Notes under the pieces: generated by a model
The model's database searches: none
The model's input: the letters and a program-made list of their open reading frames with translations, nothing else
Told to the model about the DNA's origin: nothing
Source: an uncultured Ventosimonas sp.
GTDB taxonomy: Bacteria; Pseudomonadota; Gammaproteobacteria; Pseudomonadales; Pseudomonadaceae
NCBI GenBank assembly: GCA_945283395.1
Contig: CALYQH010000074.1
Coordinates: 1-6,826 of the forward strand
Direction of reading: 5' to 3'
Length of the DNA: 6,826 nucleotides
In this document: positions 1-5,868 of the stretch, one piece after another
How the letters are laid out: every line of letters begins with the position of its first letter
Numbering within the stretch: the stretch's first letter is position 1
Program-made: the position numbers and the translations under genes

Positions 1-540
1 ACTTACATAAATAGCATCATACTCATGCCAGCCTATATTTACCAATTGTTCGCTAATTAACTGTGGAATTACACAACATCCCTTTGCCCCTAATAATCCG
101 CCACCTCCTTCAGGCACCGCATAGTAACCAGCATATTTAGTTAACCAACGCTGCCAAAAAGTTGCTTGATAACGTTCTCTATATTCACCATAACTTAACC
201 AATCAACCTCCATACCAAATTGAGATAAATCTTGACAAGTAGGTGTCTGTTTCGGATATCCGCGTATTAAACCTACGGTAGCCATACCTAACTGTTGGCC
301 AGCTATAGCTAAAGCATGTAAATGGTTTGAATAGGCGCCGCCTACACTTATTAACCCCTTTGCCTGCTGACTTAATGCTGATTCTATATGATAGCGAAGC
401 TTAAACCATTTATTACCAGATATTCCTTCATCGGTTTTATCTAATCTCAATACGGCTAAGTTAACTCCTGCCTTTTCAAATTCAGGCAATGTTAATAGCT
501 CTAACTTAACGGTAGCTGGGATATAAAAAGAATAGGACAT
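1..540 (-). CDS. PLP-dependent ACC deaminase/D-cysteine desulfhydrase family protein, N-terminal part (runs off left edge)
   Basis: The first 180 codons of a minus-strand gene are visible, open from ATG at 540 to the window edge; the family is usually a little over 300 residues, so the C-terminal part is missing. The segment SGNKWFKL (residues 41-48) matches the family's PLP-lysine motif, with Lys44 the likely Schiff-base lysine. GGAYSNHLHALA (68-79) matches the serine/asparagine loop that binds the substrate carboxylate, followed by a typical LG..TVGLIRG strand. Known members are cytosolic fold-type II PLP enzymes that deaminate ACC or desulfhydrate D-cysteine; many proteobacterial members have unknown substrates. 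The Asn-His-Leu-His reading after the serine differs from the SNQTR of true ACC deaminases, so I do not claim ACC activity. ATG 540 is chosen because the protein begins normally there, although no clear Shine-Dalgarno precedes it. Family call is firm, substrate open. Confidence 0.85.
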   Translation of the reverse strand, partial: MSYSFYIPATVKLELLTLPEFEKAGVNLAVLRLDKTDEGISGNKWFKLRYHIESALSQQAKGLISVGGAYSNHLHALAIAGQQLGMATVGLIRGYPKQTPTCQDLSQFGMEVDWLSYGEYRERYQATFWQRWLTKYAGYYAVPEGGGGLLGAKGCCVIPQLISEQLVNIGWHEYDAIYVS

Positions 541-565
541 AGTAAAAATCAATAAAATAACATTT

Positions 566-595
566 ATTATAGCTAACATTAACTAAATTAAACTA
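566..595 (-). promoter_or_regulatory. Putative sigma70-type promoter for the PLP enzyme gene
   Basis: On the minus strand a perfect TATAAT lies at 571-566. A weak -35-like TAGTTT lies at 595-590, with 18 bp spacing. A start about 7 bp past the -10 would give a leader of roughly 20 nt before ATG 540. The -35 is poor and AT-rich DNA gives chance -10 matches, so this is tentative. Confidence 0.4.
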
Positions 596-668
596 CTTTA
601 TTCAGCTATACTATGAATTATTTTGAAATATTATTTAATAAATGACTATTCCTCTCCATTTAAAGTAT

Positions 669-697
669 TTGCAACTGTTAACAAATGCTAATAGTAT
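669..697 (+). promoter_or_regulatory. uspE: Putative promoter for uspE
   Basis: TTGCAA at 669-674 and TAGTAT at 692-697 are 17 bp apart on the plus strand, 40 bp before the uspE start. Each box agrees with the sigma70 consensus at 4 of 6 positions. The spacer contains GTTAAC, part of a 12-mer that recurs upstream of tRNA-Glu. This is the best candidate in the divergent intergenic region but is unproven. Confidence 0.3.
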
Positions 698-736
698 TAA
701 TTTAAGAGTAGTTAATAGCCAATTTAAGGATAGATT

Positions 737-1627
737 ATGAAAACTATTTATAGCATTCTAGTGATTATTGAACCTAAACACGATAATAACTCTGTCCTCA
801 CACGCGCTAAAGAATTTGCAAAGGTAATGGGTGGTTCACTCCATCTAATAGTATGTAAAGAATCCAAAACGTCTAAAGATATTGAGCTATTAAATAACCT
901 AATAAATACTTTACATGAACAAGGTTTTAATGCTACTTCCGAAATTGCTTGGGGTCGCTCCTACCATCAAACCATAGTTACTATTCAAAAAGCTCAAAAC
1001 TCAGCCATTGTAATCAAATCACATCTACCTGATAGTGCTTTAAAGAGAGTTCTTTTAACACCAGAAGATTGGAAGTTATTACGCACTTGTCCTTGCCCTA
1101 TTTTAATAGTAAATGACAATCATTCTTGGGCGGATCGTCCCGTATTAGCAGCTGTAGATCTTGGTAATCCTGAAAAAAATCATATTATTCTGCATAATAC
1201 CTTAGTAAAAATTGCCAATATTTTAACTAAAATTACTAAAGGCAGTCTCCACTTAGTGAGTGTTTACCCTTCACCAATTTTTTCAGAAATACATCCCGAT
1301 TCTCATGTGCCGGGCATGACTCCAGAAATTAGAGAGATTTATACTACCGCTTGTGAAACTTATGAAAAACAATATGCTGCCCTTACTAAAGAGAATATTC
1401 ATCTATCCGCAGGAGCAGCTGACATCATCATCCCTCAAGTAGCTAAAGATATTGATGCTGCTGTCTGTGTAATAGGTACGGTAGCACGTACTGGCCTTTC
1501 AGGAGTACTGATAGGTAACACAGCTGAAGCTATTTTAGATGATTTGACCTGTGATATTTTAGTTATAAAACCAGAAAGCATTAATACACAATTAGAACAG
1601 CTTTCTGAATACATGGAAGATAAATAA
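737..1627 (+). CDS. uspE: Tandem-domain universal stress protein, UspE-like
   Basis: A 296-residue cytosolic protein made of two universal stress protein (Usp) domains, about residues 1-130 and 134-280. UspE-type proteins are usually slightly over 300 residues, so this is full length. The first domain starts with the usual beta strand (YSILVIIEP) and ends with CPILIV. The second begins VLAAVDLGN and holds the Usp nucleotide-loop segment GTVARTGLSGVLIGNTAE (247-264), then CDILVIKP. The first domain lacks an obvious copy of that loop, which is common in UspE. Family members are induced by growth arrest and stress, with oxidative-stress and motility roles reported in E. coli; none of that can be read here. 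ATG 737 has a good Shine-Dalgarno, AAGGA at 726-730, with 6 nt spacing. It is a single-gene unit, divergent from the PLP enzyme and convergent with the phosphoesterase. The wording of both domains resembles Pseudomonas UspE. Confidence in the family is high. Confidence 0.92.
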   Translation: MKTIYSILVIIEPKHDNNSVLTRAKEFAKVMGGSLHLIVCKESKTSKDIELLNNLINTLHEQGFNATSEIAWGRSYHQTIVTIQKAQNSAIVIKSHLPDSALKRVLLTPEDWKLLRTCPCPILIVNDNHSWADRPVLAAVDLGNPEKNHIILHNTLVKIANILTKITKGSLHLVSVYPSPIFSEIHPDSHVPGMTPEIREIYTTACETYEKQYAALTKENIHLSAGAADIIIPQVAKDIDAAVCVIGTVARTGLSGVLIGNTAEAILDDLTCDILVIKPESINTQLEQLSEYMEDK

Positions 1628-1657
1628 GTCTAGCGCTTTTTGTTAAGCGATAGACTT
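1626..1657 (+). terminator. Terminator-like hairpin directly at the uspE stop codon
   Basis: An inverted repeat pairs 1626-1638 with 1645-1657, giving a 13-bp stem with one mismatch around a 6-nt loop (TTTGTT). The left arm starts inside the uspE TAA stop codon. Only three T residues follow the stem, so the U-tract is poor. Position and stem strength favour termination or 3'-end protection of the uspE mRNA, at moderate confidence. Confidence 0.45.
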
Positions 1658-1846
1658 TAATTGAGAAATAGACAATCTCATACATCGCAAGCTTACTTAT
1701 TCACCTAAGTGGCAAAAAGTATCTCACTCTATTAAAAAACTATTAGTAATACTTTATAAATGCACAATTTCTCTCAAGAAATAGACAACTTAATATTTGT
1801 CATGCATAGCATGAGCTTTGAGGCTTTATTAATCAACTAATAATTG

Positions 1847-2719
1847 CTAAGGTCTTAAATGTAACAAACTGATAGTAGGAGGATTAAATAAACGTAAAGG
1901 TAAATTATCTTCCCCTATTCCTGGAGTAATGAACACAGGTACTTGCATGTTTGTGCTATAACCACAAGTATAATTATATTGCGATCTAATAACTAATCTA
2001 TCTACAAAGGGTAGATAAACCTGTCCACAATGAGTGTGCCCCGCAAGTAATAAAGGGACATTGTAAGAAGCTAATTTATCACTACTATCAGGATTATGAG
2101 CAATCACCAGAATAGGCTTACTTTTATCAGCCTTTCTTAAAAAACTTGCATCATCTTTGGCTGCCAAACGATCAGCTAAACCTGCCAACTGATAACTCCC
2201 TAAATCTACCATTTTGCCTTCAATCATTTGAACATTAAAACGCGCTAAAATTGCTGGCATAAAACGCCGACGGTAAAGATAATCATGATTACCTCTAACT
2301 GCATAAACGGGTTTATTAATTTTAGCTAGAGGAGCATATAATTTACTGTATTCATCAGGATTTGCTTTATAAGAAAAATCTCCAGCTATTACTACATAAT
2401 CAGCCTTCAATGCATTAATTTTATCAACTACCCTTTGCAAAAAACGCTCATCCTTATAAAAACCTAAATGTAGGTCGGAGATTAGTATTATATCTGCCCT
2501 AATATGCTGCTGATGAATAGTTGCTTGTTTAACACGAATAATCTGAGGCTCAAGATAATGAGCCCAAATGAATAATATACTTACTATGAGAAAAGCAATG
2601 GCAGTTTTTGTATAAAAATGTTTTTTAATACACCAAATAGTAATGATAATAAATGGAAAACTTAACCAATCTAAATAAACACATAAGCTTTCTAAGCAAG
2701 TAACAAGTAAGGCAATCAT
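1847..2719 (-). CDS. Membrane-anchored calcineurin-like metallophosphoesterase (YkuE/LpxG-like)
   Basis: A 290-residue protein with two hydrophobic N-terminal segments (about residues 4-30 and 38-54). A metallophosphoesterase domain follows, carrying all the expected metal-site motifs: SDLHLG (81-86, Asp82 and His84), GDF (113-115, Asp114), GNHD (143-146), the lone histidine of AHNPD (His208) and GHTHCGQ (227-233). The tail GIGEDNLPLRLFNPPTI matches the usual end of this subgroup. The fold binds two metal ions and cleaves phosphate esters; the catalytic domain is tethered to the inner membrane. Relatives include B. subtilis YkuE and the chlamydial LpxG UDP-diacylglucosamine pyrophosphatase, so a cell-envelope substrate is plausible but unproven. 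ATG 2719 is the only methionine start that keeps the hydrophobic N-terminus; no clear Shine-Dalgarno precedes it. It lies just below the tRNA-Glu terminator, which leaves very little room for its own promoter. Confidence 0.88.
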   Translation of the reverse strand: MIALLVTCLESLCVYLDWLSFPFIIITIWCIKKHFYTKTAIAFLIVSILFIWAHYLEPQIIRVKQATIHQQHIRADIILISDLHLGFYKDERFLQRVVDKINALKADYVVIAGDFSYKANPDEYSKLYAPLAKINKPVYAVRGNHDYLYRRRFMPAILARFNVQMIEGKMVDLGSYQLAGLADRLAAKDDASFLRKADKSKPILVIAHNPDSSDKLASYNVPLLLAGHTHCGQVYLPFVDRLVIRSQYNYTCGYSTNMQVPVFITPGIGEDNLPLRLFNPPTISLLHLRP

Positions 2720-2740
2720 TGCTATATAATTTTGTCACAT

Positions 2741-2770
2741 AAAAAAGGCAGCTCAAGCTGCCTAAAAAAA
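2741..2770 (-). terminator. Rho-independent terminator after tRNA-Glu
   Basis: The stem AGGCAGC (2746-2752) pairs with GCTGCCT (2757-2763) around the loop TCAA. Read on the minus strand it is followed by TTTTTT (2746-2741) and preceded by seven T residues. It begins 7 nt after the encoded CCA of tRNA-Glu, as expected for a monocistronic tRNA transcript. On the plus strand the stem is followed by A residues, so it should act in one direction only. Confidence 0.85.
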
Positions 2771-2845
2771 TGGCGTCCCCTAGGGGACTTGAACCCCTGT
2801 TACCGCCGTGAAAGGGCGATGTCCTAACCACTAGACGAAGGGGAC
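2771..2845 (-). tRNA. tRNA-Glu (anticodon UUC)
   Basis: On the minus strand this 75-nt gene folds into a complete cloverleaf. The acceptor GTCCCCT pairs with AGGGGAC, and the anticodon loop CTTTCAC carries TTC. The T arm AGGGG/CCCCT encloses TTCAAGT, and a genomically encoded CCA sits at 2773-2771. The sequence is very close to the tRNA-Glu of other gammaproteobacteria. The first anticodon-stem pair is T-G rather than C-G, a mild variant. It is a single-gene unit with a terminator directly downstream; the metallophosphoesterase gene follows on the same strand. Confidence 0.97.
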
Positions 2846-2860
2846 AAAACCTTCTAACAA

Positions 2861-2889
2861 CAGATAAATAAAACGGCAAAACTAAACAA
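2861..2889 (-). promoter_or_regulatory. Putative promoter of tRNA-Glu
   Basis: On the minus strand TTGTTT (2889-2884) and TATCTG (2866-2861) are 17 bp apart. Transcription would start about 9 nt before the mature tRNA 5' end at 2845. The -10 match is weak, so the assignment rests mainly on spacing and position. Confidence 0.3.
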
Positions 2890-3704
2890 TAGTTAACTGT
2901 TAACAATTGATCTAACAAAGATACATTAAATCTGTTTATCTAATTGATTTAATTATAAAATACTAAGTTTAATAACAAAACGAGGGGCAAATTATAATAT
3001 GCTAGAAGGCTTTTTGCAAGACTTCCCAACAGAGTTTTGGAAATTTGCAGCAATTAATTTTTATGAGTAAATAAAGCACTTTTTATTAACAATACTAGTT
3101 AATTTATTATTATTTTATTACTTAAGTTTCTTTAACCTTTTTTCTATAAAAAACAATATAAAGTGTAGGTAAATTTTTATCATGACTTTATGTTCAGACT
3201 ACTACTAAGTAAGGGAGCAATGAAAATCTTTTACTTTCATTAGCAAATTGGATCTACTAGTTTGACCTACCTTTAAAGCAACAAACTAGATACTAATAAG
3301 CTCTTTCTTTTAAGCTTTGTTAATCTTTATGATTTACCAGTAAAATTAATCAAGTAACTGCCATCTACTATTACTTAATGGTCACTAAAAATGTTATGTA
3401 TTAACTAGTTAACAAATTCCAAAATTATTTCTTTTACCAATAGTGAGAACACATTTGAATTGAAATTTTTACTTACTAACTATGCTTGAAAGCTATCCCT
3501 TTAATTATTATTTGGGTACCTTATATTATCCTAGATAACAGCTAACTTTGATCTGTCTTTGTCATTTTTTATCAAACAAGTTGTTAAGATTAGCCTATTC
3601 TAGTTATTTTACGGCAAGTCGATACTTTCTCCATTTCTTGATAGATAGATATAAATTGCAAACTCGAATGGAACCCTAGTAAGGCAAATTATATTTAAAT
3701 GATG
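2890..3704. other. Long AT-rich intergenic stretch without a convincing gene
   Basis: I find no credible coding region here on either strand. The longest readings are about 30 codons, without a good ribosome site or a recognisable product. Visible structure is slight. A GC-richer island lies at about 2981-3035. The 11-mer GGCAAATTATA occurs at 2986-2996 and again at 3683-3693. There are two small inverted repeats: AATGAAA/TTTCATT (3219-3225 with 3235-3241) and CTAGTTTG/CAAACTAG (3257-3264 with 3282-3289). No recognisable transposase, tRNA or rRNA fragment is present. It may be an eroded gene or insertion, or plain spacer. Confidence 0.6.
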
Positions 3705-4019
3705 TTAATTTTTATCACTACTGCAGAATAATTTACTGAATTCTTCATTGGAAAGCATTTCGCCTTTTAGGCAAAGAGAAGCGTTATCTTTCCAGTAAGG
3801 AAGCATTGTCATATTTTTTCTAACTATTTTCTCGGCATATTCTCTTGGGTGATTTTCTGCATTCATAAAATACTGTACACCTCCTTCGAAAATAACCTCA
3901 CAAAACTTTACTTTTTTGTCACTATCAACACAATAAATACAAAAATCACTATCTCCACTATGTAAGCCAATGTATTCTGGATTTTCTAAAGGCATTGAAC
4001 AAGCAGCGCAAAATTTCAT
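3705..4019 (-). CDS. Small putative zinc-ribbon protein
   Basis: A 104-residue protein with two paired-cysteine knuckles: CAAC (Cys4, Cys7) at the N-terminus followed by SMPLENPE, and CIYC (Cys27, Cys30). The spacing and the C..C.MPL....Y.G opening resemble the small 'putative zinc ribbon' family typified by Pfam Zn_ribbon_2 (recalled from memory, not searched). Four cysteines could bind one zinc ion; further cysteines at 40, 83 and 99 are not in a recognised pattern. No signal peptide or membrane segment is visible, so it is probably cytosolic. The C-terminal half (EKIVRKNMTMLPYWK) is helical in character; its function is unknown. ATG 4019 has a strong Shine-Dalgarno, GGGAG at 4030-4026, with 6 nt spacing, which argues for a real gene. 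It lies downstream of lysS on the same strand, separated by 182 bp and a hairpin, so it is probably transcribed separately. Confidence 0.8.
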   Translation of the reverse strand: MKFCAACSMPLENPEYIGLHSGDSDFCIYCVDSDKKVKFCEVIFEGGVQYFMNAENHPREYAEKIVRKNMTMLPYWKDNASLCLKGEMLSNEEFSKLFCSSDKN

Positions 4020-4025
4020 TTATAT

Positions 4026-4030
4026 CTCCC
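4026..4030 (-). promoter_or_regulatory. Ribosome binding site of the zinc-ribbon gene
   Basis: GGGAG on the minus strand, 6 nt before ATG 4019. It fixes this start and supports translation of a short gene that could otherwise be doubted. Confidence 0.7.
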
Positions 4031-4157
4031 TATCAATTAAGTGATAATGTAACGTGTTTTTTCATGTTCCTATTTAACATCTTAACACTGTTCATTTTTT
4101 ATTGAAACATTCTAAAATGAGGAATTAATATAAGCTATATAGCATTAGCAAGGCTGC

Positions 4158-4191
4158 TCAATGGACTAATCATAACTAGCTAGCCCATTGA
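4158..4191 (-). terminator. Hairpin just after lysS, possible terminator
   Basis: An inverted repeat pairs 4181-4191 with 4158-4168: eleven pairs including one G-U on the minus-strand RNA, with a 12-nt loop. It starts 10 nt past the lysS stop. No T-run follows, so it could be a weak terminator or an mRNA 3' stabiliser. Confidence 0.35.
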
Positions 4192-4201
4192 ATATTATGA
4201 A

Positions 4202-5626
4202 TTACTTAGCTAATGGTCTCATATGAGGAAATAAAATAACATCTCTAATAGAGGGTGAATTAGTTAACAGCATAACAAGTCTATCTATTCCTATACCCTC
4301 CCCAGAAGTAGGCGGCATTCCATATTCTAACGCATTCACAAAGTCAGCATCATAATGCATGGCTTCATCGTCTCCAGACTCTTTATCTTTTACTTGTTGC
4401 ATAAAGCGTGCAGCCTGATCCTCAGTATCCTTAAGCTCTGAATAGGCATTAGCTATTTCCCGCCCACCAATAAATAACTCAAAACGATCGGTGATAGTTG
4501 GATCTTCATCATTACGTCTAGCAAGCGGAGACACTTCAAAGGGGTATTGAGTAATGAAGGTAGGTTGTTCTAATTTATGCTCTACTGTTTCCTCAAATAT
4601 AATAGTTTGCAACTCTCCTAAGCCTTCGAAACCTTTAACATCAGCGCCTACTTTTTTGGCTATTGCTCTTGTTTTTTCTATATCTTTCAAATCATCTTCT
4701 GTGATATCAGTATTATATTTTAAGATAGAATCAAATACAGATAAGCGTATAAAAGGTTTACCAAAATAGAATACTTTACCTTGATAAGGTACGTCAGTTA
4801 TACCTAATATCAACTGTGCTAACTCACGAAATAGTACTTCTGTTAGATTCATATTATCAACATAATCAGCATACGCCTGACACCATTCTATCATAGTAAA
4901 TTCTGGGTTATGCCTTGCAGAAACTCCTTCATTACGGAAGTTACGATTGATTTCAAAAACTTTATCAAAACCACCTACAACTAATCTTTTTAAATAGAGT
5001 TCAGGAGCAATACGTAAAAACATGTCCATATCTAACGCATTGTGATGCGTTTTAAAAGGTTTTGCTGCTGCTCCTCCTGGAATAGGATGTAGCATAGTGG
5101 TTTCAACTTCCAAAAAGTTTCTTTCTGTCAAGAATTTGCGGATATGGGTAATAATTTTAGAACGTACTCTAAATACATTCCTTACTTCTTCATTGATTAT
5201 TAGATCGACATAGCGTTGTCTGTAACGCATTTCTGTATCAGATAGACCTTGATGCTTGTCGGGCAATGGTCGAAGGGATTTGGTGAGCAATCTTACCTTA
5301 GTTAAATAAACAAATAGATCGCCTTTATTAGAGCGTGATAAATACCCTTCAGCGCCAATAATATTGCCTAAATCCCAAGTTTCAATTGCTGCTAAAACAT
5401 TGTCGGGCAAGTTATGACGGTCAACATAAAGTTGGATACGGTCTGTTACATCTTGAATAACCATGAATGATCCACGATTTAACATTAAGCGACCCGCTAC
5501 CTTTATAGATATCTTATCTGCTTCGAGTGACTTCTTATCTTTACCTTCACCAAATGCTTGTAATTCTTTAGCGTTGCTATTAGAACGAAAATCATTAGCA
5601 AATACAATTTTCTGTTGCTGCCGCAT
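4202..5626 (-). CDS. lysS: Lysyl-tRNA synthetase, class II (LysS), with N-terminal frameshift
   Basis: Cytosolic enzyme that attaches lysine to tRNA-Lys using ATP. The 474-residue frame holds an OB-fold anticodon-binding domain (about 40-125, with [18 protein letters not shown]) and the class II catalytic core. Motif 2 is at about 227-247 ([20 protein letters not shown]) and motif 3 at 442-471 (GEGIGIDRL to FPHMRP). Wording throughout is close to Pseudomonas LysS. Two oddities stand out. First, ATG 5626 has only a weak ribosome site, and in-frame codons upstream of it continue a typical LysS N-terminus ([15 protein letters not shown]) with no start codon before a TAA. The well-placed Shine-Dalgarno instead serves ATG 5694, one base out of frame. 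Second, motif 1 reads EVETTML (174-180), where the class II signature has proline in place of Thr177. The rest of the catalytic core looks intact, which argues for a working gene. It lies 3' of the lysine decarboxylase gene on the same strand; prfB, the usual upstream partner, is absent. Confidence 0.93.
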   Translation of the reverse strand: MRQQQKIVFANDFRSNSNAKELQAFGEGKDKKSLEADKISIKVAGRLMLNRGSFMVIQDVTDRIQLYVDRHNLPDNVLAAIETWDLGNIIGAEGYLSRSNKGDLFVYLTKVRLLTKSLRPLPDKHQGLSDTEMRYRQRYVDLIINEEVRNVFRVRSKIITHIRKFLTERNFLEVETTMLHPIPGGAAAKPFKTHHNALDMDMFLRIAPELYLKRLVVGGFDKVFEINRNFRNEGVSARHNPEFTMIEWCQAYADYVDNMNLTEVLFRELAQLILGITDVPYQGKVFYFGKPFIRLSVFDSILKYNTDITEDDLKDIEKTRAIAKKVGADVKGFEGLGELQTIIFEETVEHKLEQPTFITQYPFEVSPLARRNDEDPTITDRFELFIGGREIANAYSELKDTEDQAARFMQQVKDKESGDDEAMHYDADFVNALEYGMPPTSGEGIGIDRLVMLLTNSPSIRDVILFPHMRPLAK

Positions 5627-5652
5627 ACGTTGTAGCTTTTCTTTACGCTGTG

Positions 5653-5694
5653 CTATGAGTTTATTCTCATCTTTTTGAAGTTTTTTTCTACCAT
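5653..5694 (-). other. lysS: Short frame at the likely original lysS start (13 codons, then TAG)
   Basis: ATG 5694 has the best ribosome site in the area and opens [13 protein letters not shown], then TAG at 5655-5653. After codon 4 the LysS reading is in the -1 frame. Slipping back one base at A AAA AAC gives MVEKN followed by [18 protein letters not shown], joined to the lysS body; one extra A in the run gives MVEKK and the same continuation. The run is A7 at 5687-5681 (minus strand). The lysS body ATG at 5626 lies 26 nt beyond the TAG, so termination-reinitiation is also possible. Confidence 0.7.
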
Positions 5695-5701
5695 TTTAGT
5701 T

Positions 5702-5706
5702 CTCCT
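5702..5706 (-). promoter_or_regulatory. lysS: Ribosome binding site pointing to lysS start at 5694
   Basis: AGGAG on the minus strand, 7 nt before ATG 5694. This is near-ideal placement, and no comparable site precedes ATG 5626. It is the main reason to think translation of lysS was meant to start at 5694. Confidence 0.7.
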
Positions 5707-5744
5707 AAAAACTATCAACTTTAATAGTCAGTTGCCTAAAAACT
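5704..5744. repeat. Direct repeat CCTAAAAACT in the lysS leader
   Basis: The 10-mer occurs at 5704-5713 and 5735-5744, 31 bp apart; on the minus strand it reads AGTTTTTAGG. The copy nearer the gene overlaps the Shine-Dalgarno, so a factor or RNA pairing recognising both copies could affect initiation. A 7-bp inverted repeat, AGTCAGT/ACTGACT (about 5726-5759), encloses the distal copy. It may be chance. Confidence 0.4.
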
Positions 5745-5809
5745 CACTGCTTACTGACTGTTTGTTATTCCATCAACGATACATTACTCATTTAGGGTGT
5801 TACTAAATT

Positions 5810-5858
5810 CACCACAGTACCTACAAAAATCAATTTATTAAGTAACTGTGATGTGGTG
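5810..5858 (-). repeat. Imperfect inverted repeat after the decarboxylase gene
   Basis: In the minus-strand RNA, CACCACA (5858-5852) can pair with TGTGGTG (about 5816-5810). Alternatively CACAGTTAC just downstream can pair with GTACTGTG using the same right arm. The loop is over 20 nt and no T-run follows. It may be a weak 3' structure between the decarboxylase and lysS; I cannot call it a terminator with confidence. Confidence 0.25.
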
Positions 5859-5868
5859 TGACTATAGG

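Noticed and set aside
1665..1788. Direct repeat GAAATAGACAA at 1665-1675 and 1778-1788
   Set aside because: Two copies of an 11-mer in AT-rich convergent spacer with no structure around them; likely chance.
1800..1814. Perfect palindrome TCATGC-ATA-GCATGA downstream of the phosphoesterase
   Set aside because: Six-bp stem with a 3-nt loop and no T-run; too weak to call a terminator and could be chance.
2625..2918. Minus-strand 97-codon open frame across tRNA-Glu and the phosphoesterase start
   Set aside because: It runs through the tRNA and its terminator, overlaps the real gene in another frame, and has no recognisable protein features.
2999..3070. 24-codon plus-strand reading beginning MLEGFLQDF
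   Set aside because: Too short, ribosome site spaced too far from the ATG, no known family. Kept only as part of the GC-richer island.
3560..3665. Short minus-strand readings rich in basic residues (KKWRKYRLAVK) that could recall a transposase remnant
   Set aside because: Only about 15-30 codons, no catalytic motif, no terminal inverted repeats; not enough to call a mobile element.
4554..4769. Plus-strand 71-codon frame inside lysS
   Set aside because: Antisense shadow of the conserved LysS coding sequence, with a low-complexity serine-rich product.
5463..5678. Plus-strand 71-codon frame over the lysS 5' end
   Set aside because: Antisense shadow of lysS; no ribosome site or family resemblance.
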